From: an uncultured Acetatifactor sp.
GTDB lineage: Bacteria; Bacillota; Clostridia; Lachnospirales; Lachnospiraceae
Direction: 5' to 3'
Length of the DNA stretch: 64,000 nt
NCBI GenBank assembly: GCA_934426825.1
Contig: CAKRYI010000014.1
Span: forward strand, 1-64,000
Shown: positions 8,886 through 16,351 of the stretch, one piece after another
Numbering within the stretch: position 1 is the first letter of the stretch
Layout: each line of letters begins with the position of its first letter
Position numbers and translations under genes: made by a program
Notes under the pieces: model-generated
What the model was told of the DNA's origin: nothing
Seen by the model: only the letters and a program-made list of their open reading frames with translations
Databases searched by the model: none

Positions 8886-9014
8886 TTACTGTGAGGCTTT
8901 CTTTTGGTCTATTTTGTCAAAGAACCGTAACAGGTAGGTTACTGTCATAACCACAAGGAGCGCGGCAAAAATGCCGCCCATGCCGTAGAGCATGATTTCA
9001 AATGCTATTTTCAT
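8886..9014 (-). CDS. Very small OadG-like subunit of a Na+-pump decarboxylase
   Basis: A 42-residue single-span membrane peptide, starting with MKIAFEIMLYGMGGIFAALL and ending in a charged DKIDQKKASQ tail. Size, GMGG segment before the hydrophobic helix and position directly after oadB fit the gamma subunit that tethers and assembles biotin-dependent Na+-pump decarboxylases. It is shorter than typical OadG (about 80 residues) and lacks the usual His-containing zinc-binding C-terminus. A ribosome binding site, AAGGAGG, lies just upstream. It is separated from oadB by 11 bases. The alternative is an unrelated small membrane peptide. Confidence 0.72.
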   Translation of the reverse strand: MKIAFEIMLYGMGGIFAALLVVMTVTYLLRFFDKIDQKKASQ

Positions 9015-9025
9015 AATGTACCTCC

Positions 9026-10162
9026 TTATAAATAGCTTACCACTAATTGAATGAGAATACCGCCCGCAACAGCAGAGGCAATCTGTCCTGCCACGTTAGC
9101 ACCGGCTGCCTGCATGATGATAATATTTCCGGGAGACTCCTCCTGAGCCATCTTCTGTACCACGCGGGAAGCCATGGGGAAGGCAGAGATTCCGGCGGCG
9201 CCAATCATGGGGTTTACTTTTTCTTTTAAGAAAAGATTCAGTATCTTGGCAAAGAGAACACCGCCCAACGTGTCAAAAGCAAATGCGGCGAGTCCGATTG
9301 CCATGACAAGCAGAGTATCCAAACGGACGAAAGCCTCCGCCTGCATGCTGAAAGAAATGGTAATACCGAGCAGCAGGGTGATGAGATTTGTCAGGGTGCT
9401 CTGCGCGGTTTCCGAGAGTGAATTCAGCACGCCACATTCCCGAATCAGGTTGCCGAACATCAAAAATCCCACCAGTGAAGCAGAGGACGGTGCAATGAGC
9501 CCCACAATGACGGTGGTGAGGATGGGGAACAGGATACGGGTTCTTTTGGAAACAGTGCCGGGCTGATAATTCATGCGGATGCTGCGTTCCTTTTTGGTGG
9601 TGACAAGACGGATAACTCCGGGCTGCACAATGGGAACCAGTGCCATGTAGGAGTACGCCGCAACGGCAATGGCTCCGATGTAATTGGATTTCAAAACCTG
9701 AGACACCAACAGGGAGGTGGGACCGTCCGCTGCACCGATAATAGCCACAGATGCGGCGTCCTGCAAAGGAAAGCCCAGTGCAGAGGCTAAAACAAAGGAG
9801 GCAAAGATTCCAAACTGTGCGGCAGCGCCGAACAGAAACAGTGAGGGCTTTGCCAAAAGGGGCCCGAAATCAATCATGGCGCCGATTCCGATAAATAACA
9901 GCAGCGGCAGTGCCTCGGAGGCTGCAATGCCCGCCTCGTAGAGCCATGAAATGATTCCCTGCACGTTGCCGATACCGGACAATGTCTGGTCTAAGGCATT
10001 GCTGGCGGGGAGATTGATTAAGATGGCGCCAAATCCCATGGGAAGCAAGAGCGCCGGTTCATACTGCTTTTTGATGGCGAGCCAGATTAAGACGGCGCCA
10101 ACGGCATACATAACGAGCTGCTGCCATGTTACAGCGGTAATTCCGCTCCATAAAAAAGACAT
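9026..10162 (-). CDS. oadB: Sodium ion-translocating decarboxylase subunit beta (OadB family)
   Basis: A 378-residue polytopic membrane protein of the OadB/GcdB/MmdB family, which couples decarboxylation of a carboxybiotin to Na+ export. Family landmarks include GFGAILINLP, the conserved GAADGPTS region near the Na+-binding aspartate, GAIAVAAYSYMAL, and the C-terminal GAAGISAFPMASRV. I start it at the ATG at 10162 because GGAGAAAT sits immediately upstream and the N-terminus then matches the family; the extra 61 codons to 10345 run through the riboswitch terminator. No alpha (carboxyltransferase) or biotin-carrier gene lies in the window, so those partners must be encoded elsewhere. Transcription probably begins near 10425 through the Mn2+-type riboswitch. 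Confidence 0.93.
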   Translation of the reverse strand: MSFLWSGITAVTWQQLVMYAVGAVLIWLAIKKQYEPALLLPMGFGAILINLPASNALDQTLSGIGNVQGIISWLYEAGIAASEALPLLLFIGIGAMIDFGPLLAKPSLFLFGAAAQFGIFASFVLASALGFPLQDAASVAIIGAADGPTSLLVSQVLKSNYIGAIAVAAYSYMALVPIVQPGVIRLVTTKKERSIRMNYQPGTVSKRTRILFPILTTVIVGLIAPSSASLVGFLMFGNLIRECGVLNSLSETAQSTLTNLITLLLGITISFSMQAEAFVRLDTLLVMAIGLAAFAFDTLGGVLFAKILNLFLKEKVNPMIGAAGISAFPMASRVVQKMAQEESPGNIIIMQAAGANVAGQIASAVAGGILIQLVVSYL

Positions 10163-10269
10163 ATTTCTCCAATCTGTGCGTTGCGTCGCACGGTTTCCTG
10201 TTGCCGGACACGCAGTTTTCTCCGGCATGAAACAGCATAAAATATAAAATAAGTAGCAAAAAAGGGAAA

Positions 10270-10335
10270 TAAAAAAGACTTTTATCCCGGACACTTTATG
10301 GTATACCCATACAATGTTCCAAAGATAAAAGTCTT
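10270..10335 (-). terminator. Riboswitch-linked intrinsic terminator
   Basis: On the minus strand AAGACTTTTATC (10335-10324) pairs with GATAAAAGTCTT (10286-10275), with a further long imperfect stem inside, and is followed by TTTTT. The 5' arm is also the 3' strand of the aptamer's closing region, so aptamer folding and terminator formation should exclude each other. Confidence 0.82.
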
Positions 10336-10427
10336 GCCATTTCAATTTTCAGCGGACAGAGTAAACTGTCGTATTGACGCTTTCAATCCACAACGCTTGT
10401 CCGGCTGTGGCGGCTACTCCCTTTGTT
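10315..10427 (-). promoter_or_regulatory. yybP-ykoY (Mn2+) riboswitch upstream of oadB
   Basis: The minus-strand RNA begins AACAAAGGGAGTAGCC, contains AAAGCGTCAATACG followed by a hairpin (GACAG/CTGTC), and ends GGCAAGACTTTT. These match the yybP-ykoY consensus elements: GGGGAGTAG at the 5' strand, the CGTCAATAC internal loop and GGCAAGAC at the 3' strand. The family senses Mn2+ and usually controls Mn exporters, TerC proteins or P-type ATPases. Here it precedes oadB. The terminator overlapping its 3' side implies an ON switch: ligand-stabilised aptamer prevents termination. Confidence 0.85.
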
Positions 10428-10431
10428 ATTA

Positions 10432-10460
10432 CTTATACCGAATTTGAGAAGAAAAATCAA
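10432..10460 (-). promoter_or_regulatory. Promoter of the riboswitch-oadBG transcript
   Basis: Minus strand TTGATT (10460-10455), 17-base spacer, TATAAG (10437-10432). The predicted transcription start near 10425 falls exactly at the 5' strand of the riboswitch. Confidence 0.75.
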
Positions 10461-10526
10461 GAGAAGTAAAGAGTTCTTAACGGCTGTTTTTTAGAAAAAC
10501 TTTATAAATACTTTCCGGTCCTTATA

Positions 10527-10555
10527 TTTACGGCGTACAGAAGGCATGCTACAAT
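10527..10555 (+). promoter_or_regulatory. Weak candidate promoter for the HAAS-domain gene
   Basis: TTTACG (10527-10532), 17-base spacer, TACAAT (10550-10555), about 55 bases upstream of the start codon. Confidence 0.4.
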
Positions 10556-10610
10556 AATAATCAATACATTACAGCAGAAAAACGGACAGCCGGCTGTATG
10601 GAGGGAATAA

Positions 10611-11057
10611 ATGAGCAAACAGGAATTTATTGACAAACTGAGCGCTGCTTTGAATGGAAGAATTTCACCCGCTCAGGTTCAGGATAATGTGAATTATTAC
10701 AGCGATTATATCAACACCCAGATTCGCATGGGCAAAAGCGAAGAGCAGGTGTTGGAGGAGCTTGGAGACCCCCGCCTGATTGCCAGAACCATTATTGCGG
10801 CAAACGGACAGACTGCCGACAGCACGGCTGCATACAGGGAGTATCAGGGCAGCTCCCAAAGCCATGGCGACGAAAGTTATTCGGAACGGGAAAGCCGCAC
10901 CGGTATTCCCAAATGGCTCTGGATTATCATTGGAATTTTGATTTTTGTAGTGATTCTCGGTGTGGTGTTCTCCGTACTGACCTTTTTACTGCCGGTACTG
11001 GTGCCCATTCTTGTGGTGCTTTTTCTTGTAAAACTATTCCGCGATTGGTTGAATTAA
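10611..11057 (+). CDS. DUF1700/HAAS-domain membrane protein
   Basis: A 148-residue protein with an N-terminal alpha-helical domain (about 1-65) of the DUF1700/HAAS type: MSKQEFIDKLSAAL, then YYSDYI and VLEELGDPRLIA, which is the typical helical pattern. A short polar linker follows, then a long hydrophobic stretch (about 100-140) with two membrane segments. These proteins often sit beside PadR regulators and act as membrane-associated regulators; no PadR gene is adjacent here. The start is set by GGAGGG 7 bases upstream. It appears monocistronic, with two hairpins downstream. Confidence 0.7.
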   Translation: MSKQEFIDKLSAALNGRISPAQVQDNVNYYSDYINTQIRMGKSEEQVLEELGDPRLIARTIIAANGQTADSTAAYREYQGSSQSHGDESYSERESRTGIPKWLWIIIGILIFVVILGVVFSVLTFLLPVLVPILVVLFLVKLFRDWLN

Positions 11058-11073
11058 AAGATTGAATGAAAAT

Positions 11074-11109
11074 AAGATGAGCTGTCAGGGGGAACTGGCA
11101 GCTCATCTT
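11074..11109 (+). terminator. Strong hairpin downstream of the HAAS gene
   Basis: A 15-bp hairpin with one mismatch, AAGATGAGCTG and its complement across a purine-rich loop, directly after the stop codon. No T run follows, so it may be a 3' stabiliser or part of a two-stage terminator. Confidence 0.55.
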
Positions 11110-11137
11110 GAGGGGAGTATAAATAATTATATAAGGG

Positions 11138-11180
11138 TTGTAAATAGAAACGATGAAGGTTTTTCTATTTACAATTTTAT
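11138..11180 (+). terminator. Intrinsic terminator
   Basis: TTGTAAATAGAAA pairs perfectly with TTTCTATTTACAA and is followed by TTTTAT. It closes the HAAS gene transcript. Confidence 0.72.
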
Positions 11181-11241
11181 TATAGTACCATAGTCACAAA
11201 AATGCAATACCGAATAGTGCAAAAGTATCATAATAAATTCA

Positions 11242-11270
11242 GTATATTTTTGTGAGATTTAGACATACTA
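11242..11270 (+). promoter_or_regulatory. Sigma-G/sigma-F-like sporulation promoter
   Basis: GTATA (11242-11246), 17-base spacer, CATACTA (11264-11270). This matches the known forespore sigma-G pattern (GHATR, 17-18, CATWHTA) and is unlike sigma-A. It lies 37 bases before the start codon of the Asn-rich peptide. Confidence 0.6.
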
Positions 11271-11306
11271 CTCCTGTAACTTAAAAACCAACAGGAGGAA
11301 TTTAAT

Positions 11307-11468
11307 ATGTCTAACAACAGCCAGAACTACGATAATAACAAGTACAATAACAGCACAAATTCTGACAGCCAGAATTGCAAGAACAGTGAGAATTGCAAAA
11401 ACAGCCAGAACGAGCAGAACAACAAGAATAACCAGAACAACAAAAACAATCAGAACAACAATTTCTAA
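11307..11468 (+). CDS. Asn-rich small protein, possibly spore-associated
   Basis: A 53-residue low-complexity protein made mostly of Asn, Gln, Ser and Lys, with two cysteines in repeated NCKNS/NCKNSQN units and a tail of NNQNNKNNQNNN type. An optimal ribosome binding site, AGGAGG (11293-11298), precedes the ATG. No family is recognised. The upstream promoter looks like a forespore sigma-G promoter, which would make it a small spore protein; this is an inference. The Cys-rich reverse frame over the same bases has no ribosome binding site and is discounted. Confidence 0.72.
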   Translation: MSNNSQNYDNNKYNNSTNSDSQNCKNSENCKNSQNEQNNKNNQNNKNNQNNNF

Positions 11469-11600
11469 TTGCGGCAGTTTTCATTGTTTCGGTTAAATTG
11501 GTGTGAAGTGGGGACACTGCAAAGTGTCCCTATTTACATATTTTTGAAAAAATTGTATACTAAAGAGTAATTTATGCAGTACCGCGGAGGGAAGAGGAAG

Positions 11601-12761
11601 ATGCGAGGATTTGAGTTGATTGCGCCCTGTCATTTCGGGATGGAGTCGGTTCTGAAAAAAGAGATTGTGGATTTGGGTTACGACGTTACGGAGGTGTCGG
11701 ACGGAAGAGTGACCTTCTGGGGCGATGAGGAGGCATTGTGCCGCGCCAATATTTTTCTGCGGACTGCGGAACGTATTCTCATTAAAATAGGAAGTTTTCA
11801 TGCGGAAACTTTTGAGGAACTGTTTCAGGGAACCCAGAATCTCCCGTGGGAGCAGTATATTCCCGCAGACGGAAAATTCTGGGTGGCAAAGGCGGCAAGC
11901 GTGAAGTCCAAGCTGTTCAGCCCTTCGGATATTCAGTCCATTATGAAAAAAGCCATGGTGGAGAGGTTGAAGAGAATCTACCATATAAGCTGGTTTGAGG
12001 AGAATGGGGAAAGTTTTCCCATCCGCGTTTTTCTGATGAAAGACGAGGTTACGGTGGGACTTGACAGTACCGGGGAATCCCTGCACAAGCGCGGGTACCG
12101 CAAGCTGAAAGCCAAAGCGCCTATTGCGGAAAATCTTGCTGCGGCAATGATTCTTCTGACACCGTGGAATAAGGACAGAATACTTGTGGATCCTTTTTGC
12201 GGAAGCGGAACCATTCCCATTGAGGCGGCAATGATGGCGGCAAATATGGCACCGGGCATGAATCGCAGCTTTACGGCGGAAAAATGGAATCACATTGTAC
12301 CGAAGAAAAACTGGTACGAGGCGTTGGATGAGGCGCAGGAAATGATAGATTTGAATATTGACACGGATATTCAGGGATACGATATTGATGATGAGATGGT
12401 GAGTATTTCCAGAGAAAATGCGAAGCTGGCGGGCGTGGATAAACTGATTCATTTCCAAAGAAGAGGAGTGGAGCAGCTCAGCCACCCGAAAAAGTACGGC
12501 TTTCTGATTACCAATCCGCCCTACGGGGAGAGATTGCAGGACAAGGAGCAGATGCCGGCACTGTATAAAACCATCGGGGAGCGTTTCCGGGAACTGGATT
12601 CCTGGAGCATGTATCTCATTACGGCATACGAGCAGGCAGAACAATATATCGGAAGAAAAGCGGACAAGAACCGTAAGATTTACAACGGCATGATGAAAAC
12701 CTATTATTATCAGTTCCTTGGACCGAAGCCGCCCAAACGAAAGAATACGGATGAAAGATAA
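11601..12761 (+). CDS. THUMP-domain class I SAM-dependent RNA methyltransferase (RlmL/YpsC-like)
   Basis: A 386-residue 23S rRNA guanine-N2 methyltransferase-like protein. The N-terminal ferredoxin-like plus THUMP region (about 1-155) binds RNA. The C-terminal Rossmann methyltransferase has the SAM motif DPFCGSGTIPIEAA (near 198-211) and the catalytic motif IV NPPYGER (near 303-309), typical of N2-guanine or N6-adenine methylation. I use the ATG at 11601, following GGAAGAGGAAG; an upstream ATG at 11574 has no good site. It lacks the second methyltransferase domain of E. coli RlmKL. The downstream gene begins 5 bases after its stop. Confidence 0.88.
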   Translation: MRGFELIAPCHFGMESVLKKEIVDLGYDVTEVSDGRVTFWGDEEALCRANIFLRTAERILIKIGSFHAETFEELFQGTQNLPWEQYIPADGKFWVAKAASVKSKLFSPSDIQSIMKKAMVERLKRIYHISWFEENGESFPIRVFLMKDEVTVGLDSTGESLHKRGYRKLKAKAPIAENLAAAMILLTPWNKDRILVDPFCGSGTIPIEAAMMAANMAPGMNRSFTAEKWNHIVPKKNWYEALDEAQEMIDLNIDTDIQGYDIDDEMVSISRENAKLAGVDKLIHFQRRGVEQLSHPKKYGFLITNPPYGERLQDKEQMPALYKTIGERFRELDSWSMYLITAYEQAEQYIGRKADKNRKIYNGMMKTYYYQFLGPKPPKRKNTDER

Positions 12762-12766
12762 TCTTT

Positions 12767-13849
12767 ATGAGCAGTAGTACAACGCAGGATAATCGAAAAC
12801 AGAATATGAAAATTACCCTGATTCTGTGGATTGTCATGGTGGCAGCAGGAATGGCAGCCATGCTCTATGTGGCGTCCAACAAGACCATTGTCATCGCCGA
12901 TGCGGCGCAGGAGGAATTTACGGGGGAAAACGATGCGGATTCCCATGCAAAAGAAGGCACGAAACTTTTGTTTGAAAACAGAGGCGGGGAAAAGCGGAGC
13001 ATCCGTATTCCTTTACCCAAGGGCACAAAGGCTGAAAATGTCGTAATGGAAAACCGTTACATGGAACGGGAATTGTGGATTTACTTACAGGGCGCGGAAA
13101 GCTCCTTTTACCGTGAAAATGCCCTCTATGGGGATGTACAGTCTGTTTTGCAGGGATACTGTGAGGACAACCGGGACAGTATCGTCCTCAAACTGCAGAT
13201 GGCGGATGTGATGGAGTACCGCAGTACCATGGAAAATGACACCCTCACCATTGCCTGCTCTGAGCCGGGTGAGCTGTACCGGTTTGTTGTGGTAGTTGAC
13301 CCGGTGGGCGGCGGAACGGACATGGGCATTGTGGAAGAGGAGTATGCGGAAAAGAATCTGGCGCTCAAGGTGGCAAAACAGCTGCAGCGTACATACGAGC
13401 AGGAGGGTGTGAAACTCTATTTTACCAGACTGGAGGATGTCAATGTCTCCGAGGAAGAGAGACTCCGACTGGTGGAGGATGTTCATGCCGATGCGTTTAT
13501 CCGAATCGGCGGTTCCTGTGATGACAGGGAAGAAAACTACGGGATTCAGAGTTTTTACAATGAGGAATATTTCATTCCCGGTTTTGGAAATGTACAACTG
13601 GCGGATGCCCTGACCCGGAATGTTACCATAGCGTCCAGTAACCGGGCGGCGGGACTTTTCCCTGCAGGGGAGGACAGCATTCTTCAAAAAATAACGGTTC
13701 CGGCGGCGCAGATTTGTCTGGGGTATTTGTCCAATCCGCAGGAAAATGTACTGCTTAGGCGGGAAGATTATCAGGAAAAACTTGCAGAAGGACTTGCGGA
13801 CGCCATTACTGAGGTATATACTCAAATTGCAGATTCTGCGTCGGAATGA
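12767..13849 (+). CDS. Membrane-anchored, degenerate N-acetylmuramoyl-L-alanine amidase-like protein
   Basis: A 360-residue protein with an N-terminal membrane helix (about 16-40), a beta-rich AMIN-like region (about 70-165) and a C-terminal Amidase_3-like domain (about 173-355). The domain keeps the fold pattern VVVDPVGGGTDMG, EKNLALKVAKQL, LYFTRLED and LGYLSNPQE. In active amidases the first motif is DPGHGG with a zinc-binding His, the third has a His after SI, and a Glu precedes GFISN. Here these positions read Val-Gly, Gly (RIGGS) and Cys (QICLGYLSN), so zinc binding and catalysis look lost. It may be a regulatory or scaffolding pseudo-amidase. It sits between the methyltransferase gene and rdgB. 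Confidence 0.72.
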   Translation: MSSSTTQDNRKQNMKITLILWIVMVAAGMAAMLYVASNKTIVIADAAQEEFTGENDADSHAKEGTKLLFENRGGEKRSIRIPLPKGTKAENVVMENRYMERELWIYLQGAESSFYRENALYGDVQSVLQGYCEDNRDSIVLKLQMADVMEYRSTMENDTLTIACSEPGELYRFVVVVDPVGGGTDMGIVEEEYAEKNLALKVAKQLQRTYEQEGVKLYFTRLEDVNVSEEERLRLVEDVHADAFIRIGGSCDDREENYGIQSFYNEEYFIPGFGNVQLADALTRNVTIASSNRAAGLFPAGEDSILQKITVPAAQICLGYLSNPQENVLLRREDYQEKLAEGLADAITEVYTQIADSASE

Positions 13850-13867
13850 CGAAGAGAGGATAAAAAA

Positions 13868-14479
13868 ATGAGCGGCAGAATTATTTTTGCAACCGGAAAT
13901 GCAGGAAAAATGAAAGAAATCCGGATGATTATGGCGGATACCGGAATGGAAATTGTTTCCATGAAGGAAGCCGGAATCGCACCGGATATTGAGGAAAACG
14001 GAACGACCTACGAGGAAAATGCGCTGATTAAGGCGCGGGCGGTGGCAGCCTGCACGGATGACATTGTGCTGGCGGACGATTCCGGTCTGGAGATTGACTA
14101 CCTTGGCGGTGAGCCGGGTGTCTACTCCGCAAGATATTTGGGAGAAGACACGTCCTACCGAATCAAAAACGCTACGCTGGTACAGCGGCTGGAGGGCGTG
14201 CCGGACGAAAAGCGTACCGCGCGTTTCGTGTGTGCCATTGCAGCGGTTTTGCCAGATGGAAGAGAACTGACCACAAGGGCAGCCGTAGAGGGACAAATCG
14301 GATATGAGGAAAAGGGAGAGCATGGCTTTGGCTATGACCCGATTTTCTATGTACCAAAGTTTCATAAGACTACAGCAGAACTGACCGAGGAGGAAAAGAA
14401 TCAGGTGAGCCACCGGGGACAGGCGCTGCAACGAATGAAAGAGGAACTAAAGAAGTATGAAAGTGTTAATTGTGAGTGA
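13868..14479 (+). CDS. rdgB: XTP/dITP diphosphatase (RdgB/HAM1 family)
   Basis: A 203-residue housecleaning enzyme that hydrolyses XTP, dITP and ITP to monophosphates, keeping deaminated purines out of nucleic acids. Family landmarks are FATGNAGKMKEI at the N-terminus, the TYEENALIKARA helix, the metal-binding LADDSGLEID, GVYSARYLG, and the C-terminal GFGYDPIF and SHRGQAL. Length is normal. GAGAGGA precedes the start. Its 3' end overlaps the next gene by 23 bases, so the two are translationally linked. Confidence 0.96.
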   Translation: MSGRIIFATGNAGKMKEIRMIMADTGMEIVSMKEAGIAPDIEENGTTYEENALIKARAVAACTDDIVLADDSGLEIDYLGGEPGVYSARYLGEDTSYRIKNATLVQRLEGVPDEKRTARFVCAIAAVLPDGRELTTRAAVEGQIGYEEKGEHGFGYDPIFYVPKFHKTTAELTEEEKNQVSHRGQALQRMKEELKKYESVNCE

Positions 14480-14939
14480 TACCCACAAGAAAAATGATAA
14501 TTATTTCAAGGTGCTGGAGATGCACAAACCGGATATGGTAATCCATTGCGGGGATGCGGAGGGAAGCGAGTACGCACTGACGAAGGCAGCCGACTGTCCG
14601 GTACATATTGTTCTGGGAAATAATGATTTTTTCTCGGATTTGCCGAAGGAGCTGGAACTGGAAATAGAAGGCTATAAAGTCTGGGTGACGCACGGGCACA
14701 ACTACTATGTATCCATGGACAATGAGCTGCTCAAACAGGAAGCCATTGCAAGAGGCATGGATATTGTGATGTACGGGCATACCCACCGTCCAGTGGTGGA
14801 TCGGGATGACGATATTATTGCCGTGAACCCCGGAAGCCTGTCCTATCCCAGACAGGAAGGCCGTCTGCCCTCCTATATTATTATGGAGACAGACCGTTTT
14901 GGGGAGCTTCATTTTACGATAGCATATCTGCGAGATTAA
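14457..14939 (+). CDS. YfcE/MJ0936-family metallophosphodiesterase
   Basis: A 160-residue calcineurin-like phosphoesterase. Metal-ligand motifs are visible in order: VSDTHKK (D8, H10), HCGDAEG (D33), GNND (N55, D57), THGHNY and YGHTHRP. This set matches the small dimetal phosphodiesterases of the YfcE family, which act on artificial phosphodiesters in vitro and whose natural substrate is unclear. The start overlaps rdgB, a pairing that is common in Firmicutes. Length is normal. Confidence 0.93.
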   Translation: MKVLIVSDTHKKNDNYFKVLEMHKPDMVIHCGDAEGSEYALTKAADCPVHIVLGNNDFFSDLPKELELEIEGYKVWVTHGHNYYVSMDNELLKQEAIARGMDIVMYGHTHRPVVDRDDDIIAVNPGSLSYPRQEGRLPSYIIMETDRFGELHFTIAYLRD

Positions 14940-14941
14940 TG

Positions 14942-14970
14942 TTGACAAAAGCAGACCTGTTTGATAAAAT
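14942..14970 (+). promoter_or_regulatory. Promoter of the first tRNA-Thr
   Basis: TTGACA (14942-14947), 17-base spacer, TAAAAT (14965-14970). The same spacing and near-identical surroundings are seen before the second tRNA-Thr at 22110. Confidence 0.85.
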
Positions 14971-15003
14971 GTAACTCGTGGTTGCAAAACAGTAACCCGG
15001 TAA

Positions 15004-15076
15004 GCTGCTGTGGCTCAGTCGGTAGAGCGTCGCATTGGTAGTGCGGAGGTCACGGGTCCGATTCCCGTCAGCAGCT
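15004..15076 (+). tRNA. tRNA-Thr (GGT), element insertion site
   Basis: Acceptor stem GCTGCTG (15004-15010) pairs with CAGCAGC (15069-15075). The anticodon is GGT at 15037-15039. Its 3' 20 bases belong to the 31-bp direct repeat that bounds the integrative element, so the gene was rebuilt intact on insertion. Confidence 0.97.
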
Positions 15077-15087
15077 CTTTTGAAAAG
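15057..15087 (+). repeat. attL: 31-bp direct repeat in tRNA-Thr
   Basis: Identical to 19506-19536. Begins TCCGATTCCCG in the T-arm and ends GAAAAG just past the tRNA. Confidence 0.93.
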
Positions 15088-15088
15088 T

Positions 15089-15124
15089 GTGGAAACCTTG
15101 AAAATACAAGGTTTCCACTTTTTT
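15089..15124 (+). terminator. Terminator between tRNA-Thr and integrase
   Basis: GTGGAAACCTTG pairs perfectly with CAAGGTTTCCAC over a 6-base loop, followed by TTTTTTT. It is element-derived and replaces the tRNA's original terminator, which now sits beyond attR at 19537. Confidence 0.9.
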
Positions 15125-15139
15125 TGTGTGTCTGAAAGT

Positions 15140-15159
15140 TTGTAGACAGTTGTAGACAG
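15140..15159 (+). repeat. Arm-type integrase-binding repeats (left)
   Basis: Two perfect tandem copies of TTGTAGACAG, directly after the integrase stop. The same GTAGACA core occurs twice near the other end (19439-19459). Paired sites of this kind are typical arm sites for tyrosine integrases. Confidence 0.7.
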
Positions 15160-15160
15160 C

Positions 15161-16351
15161 TTATAATGCTTTGGAAATCAAGTCATACGTTTCGTTATCT
15201 GTCAGTGGATTGAACAAATACTCCAGTGTGGTTGCAAGGGAGCTATGCCCTAACATTTCACGAATACAGTCTAATGGTACACCGCATTTATTCAGATTAC
15301 TGGCATAGGTCTTACGGATCTTGTGGGACGATTTCAAGGGCACACCATTATAGTTTGCGTATTTCCGCAGTATACTGGCAATACGGATAGAAGTAATCCG
15401 TTTCCCGTCCCTTGTAAAGATATATTTATCTGTCCTGTCGATTTTGTTTAAAATCTCTACCGCTTTCGGAACGACAACAACAAACCTGTCACGGTTGGTT
15501 TTCGTATGCTCTACCACAGAATAGCTGTTATCTGTCTGGTCTCTTATCTCTTCACGAACAATATGTAAATGGCTTGTGTCGCACCAGTCCTCCCATTTTA
15601 AGGCAACCAGTTCTCCTACACGCAGACCCAACAGAAAATTTAACTTTACCGCTAAATAGGAAGTGTCGGAAGTTTCTGCATACAAACGGTCTAGGAAAGC
15701 GTTAATGCTTGCTAATTCTTCTGTGTTGTAAGTTTCTGTCTTACCTGTCTTTTTTACCACCTGTCTGAATTTCACAAGAATCTGAACGTTTGCAAGCGGG
15801 TTCTCTGTAAGATACTTCTTTCGGATAGCATAGGCATACATTCCGTTAAGTATGGTTTTGGCATTGCACCATTCTTTCCTTGAGAGATTGAACTCTCGGA
15901 CAATGCGGTTACATTCCTGCTCTAACAAAAGTTCATCTATTGTAGATAACAGCATCCCATCCAGCGCAGAAACAGCAAAATATTTATTGTAGTGTTGTTT
16001 GTGCCGTTTAATCGTGTTCGGACTGTTTGTGACCGTGGACTTATAGTTCAGCCATTCAACGAAAAGTTCGTGAAATGTTAAATTGTCAATGTGCGATTTG
16101 GAAAAGTAGATAGGGATTAACTTATCTAACAGTTCCTCTTTTGTCGGTGCTTTGAGATTTTTACGTTTCCCGTTCCTGTCAAGGTAACTTGTTTGCCACC
16201 GTCCATTTTCAGTTTTGGGTGGTGTAAGAGTGTAAGGATGTTGCTTTTCAACCTTTTCACGCAGTGTTGCCATAATCTCATTATGCACGCCGCCTGTTTC
16301 CAACATAGCGTTTTCATAAGTAAATTGCAATATATTTTTATCTAAATTCAT
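15161..16351 (-). CDS. int: Tyrosine recombinase/integrase of the element
   Basis: A 396-residue phage/ICE-type integrase. Numbering from the ATG at 16351, all catalytic residues are visible: R244 (LGLRVGEL), K284 (HTKTN), H343 and R346 (HKIRKTYAS), H369 (LGHSS) and the nucleophile Y378 (EYLFNP). An N-terminal arm-binding domain (GRWQTSYLDRNGKR) and a SAM-like core-binding domain (about 90-180) precede it. A TTG 11 codons upstream is possible. It lies next to the tRNA it targets and reads toward it. No excisionase gene is evident. Confidence 0.93.
   Translation of the reverse strand: MNLDKNILQFTYENAMLETGGVHNEIMATLREKVEKQHPYTLTPPKTENGRWQTSYLDRNGKRKNLKAPTKEELLDKLIPIYFSKSHIDNLTFHELFVEWLNYKSTVTNSPNTIKRHKQHYNKYFAVSALDGMLLSTIDELLLEQECNRIVREFNLSRKEWCNAKTILNGMYAYAIRKKYLTENPLANVQILVKFRQVVKKTGKTETYNTEELASINAFLDRLYAETSDTSYLAVKLNFLLGLRVGELVALKWEDWCDTSHLHIVREEIRDQTDNSYSVVEHTKTNRDRFVVVVPKAVEILNKIDRTDKYIFTRDGKRITSIRIASILRKYANYNGVPLKSSHKIRKTYASNLNKCGVPLDCIREMLGHSSLATTLEYLFNPLTDNETYDLISKAL

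Noticed and set aside
11311..11517. Cys-rich minus-strand peptide opposite the Asn-rich gene
   Set aside because: Its cysteines are complement codons of Asn/Gln repeats, and it has no ribosome binding site, while the plus strand has AGGAGG and a promoter.
11493..14431. Minus-strand frames of 383 and 448 codons
   Set aside because: They are opposite rlmL-like, the pseudo-amidase and rdgB, which have recognisable motifs; composition is Arg/His/Phe/Leu-rich as in antisense shadows.
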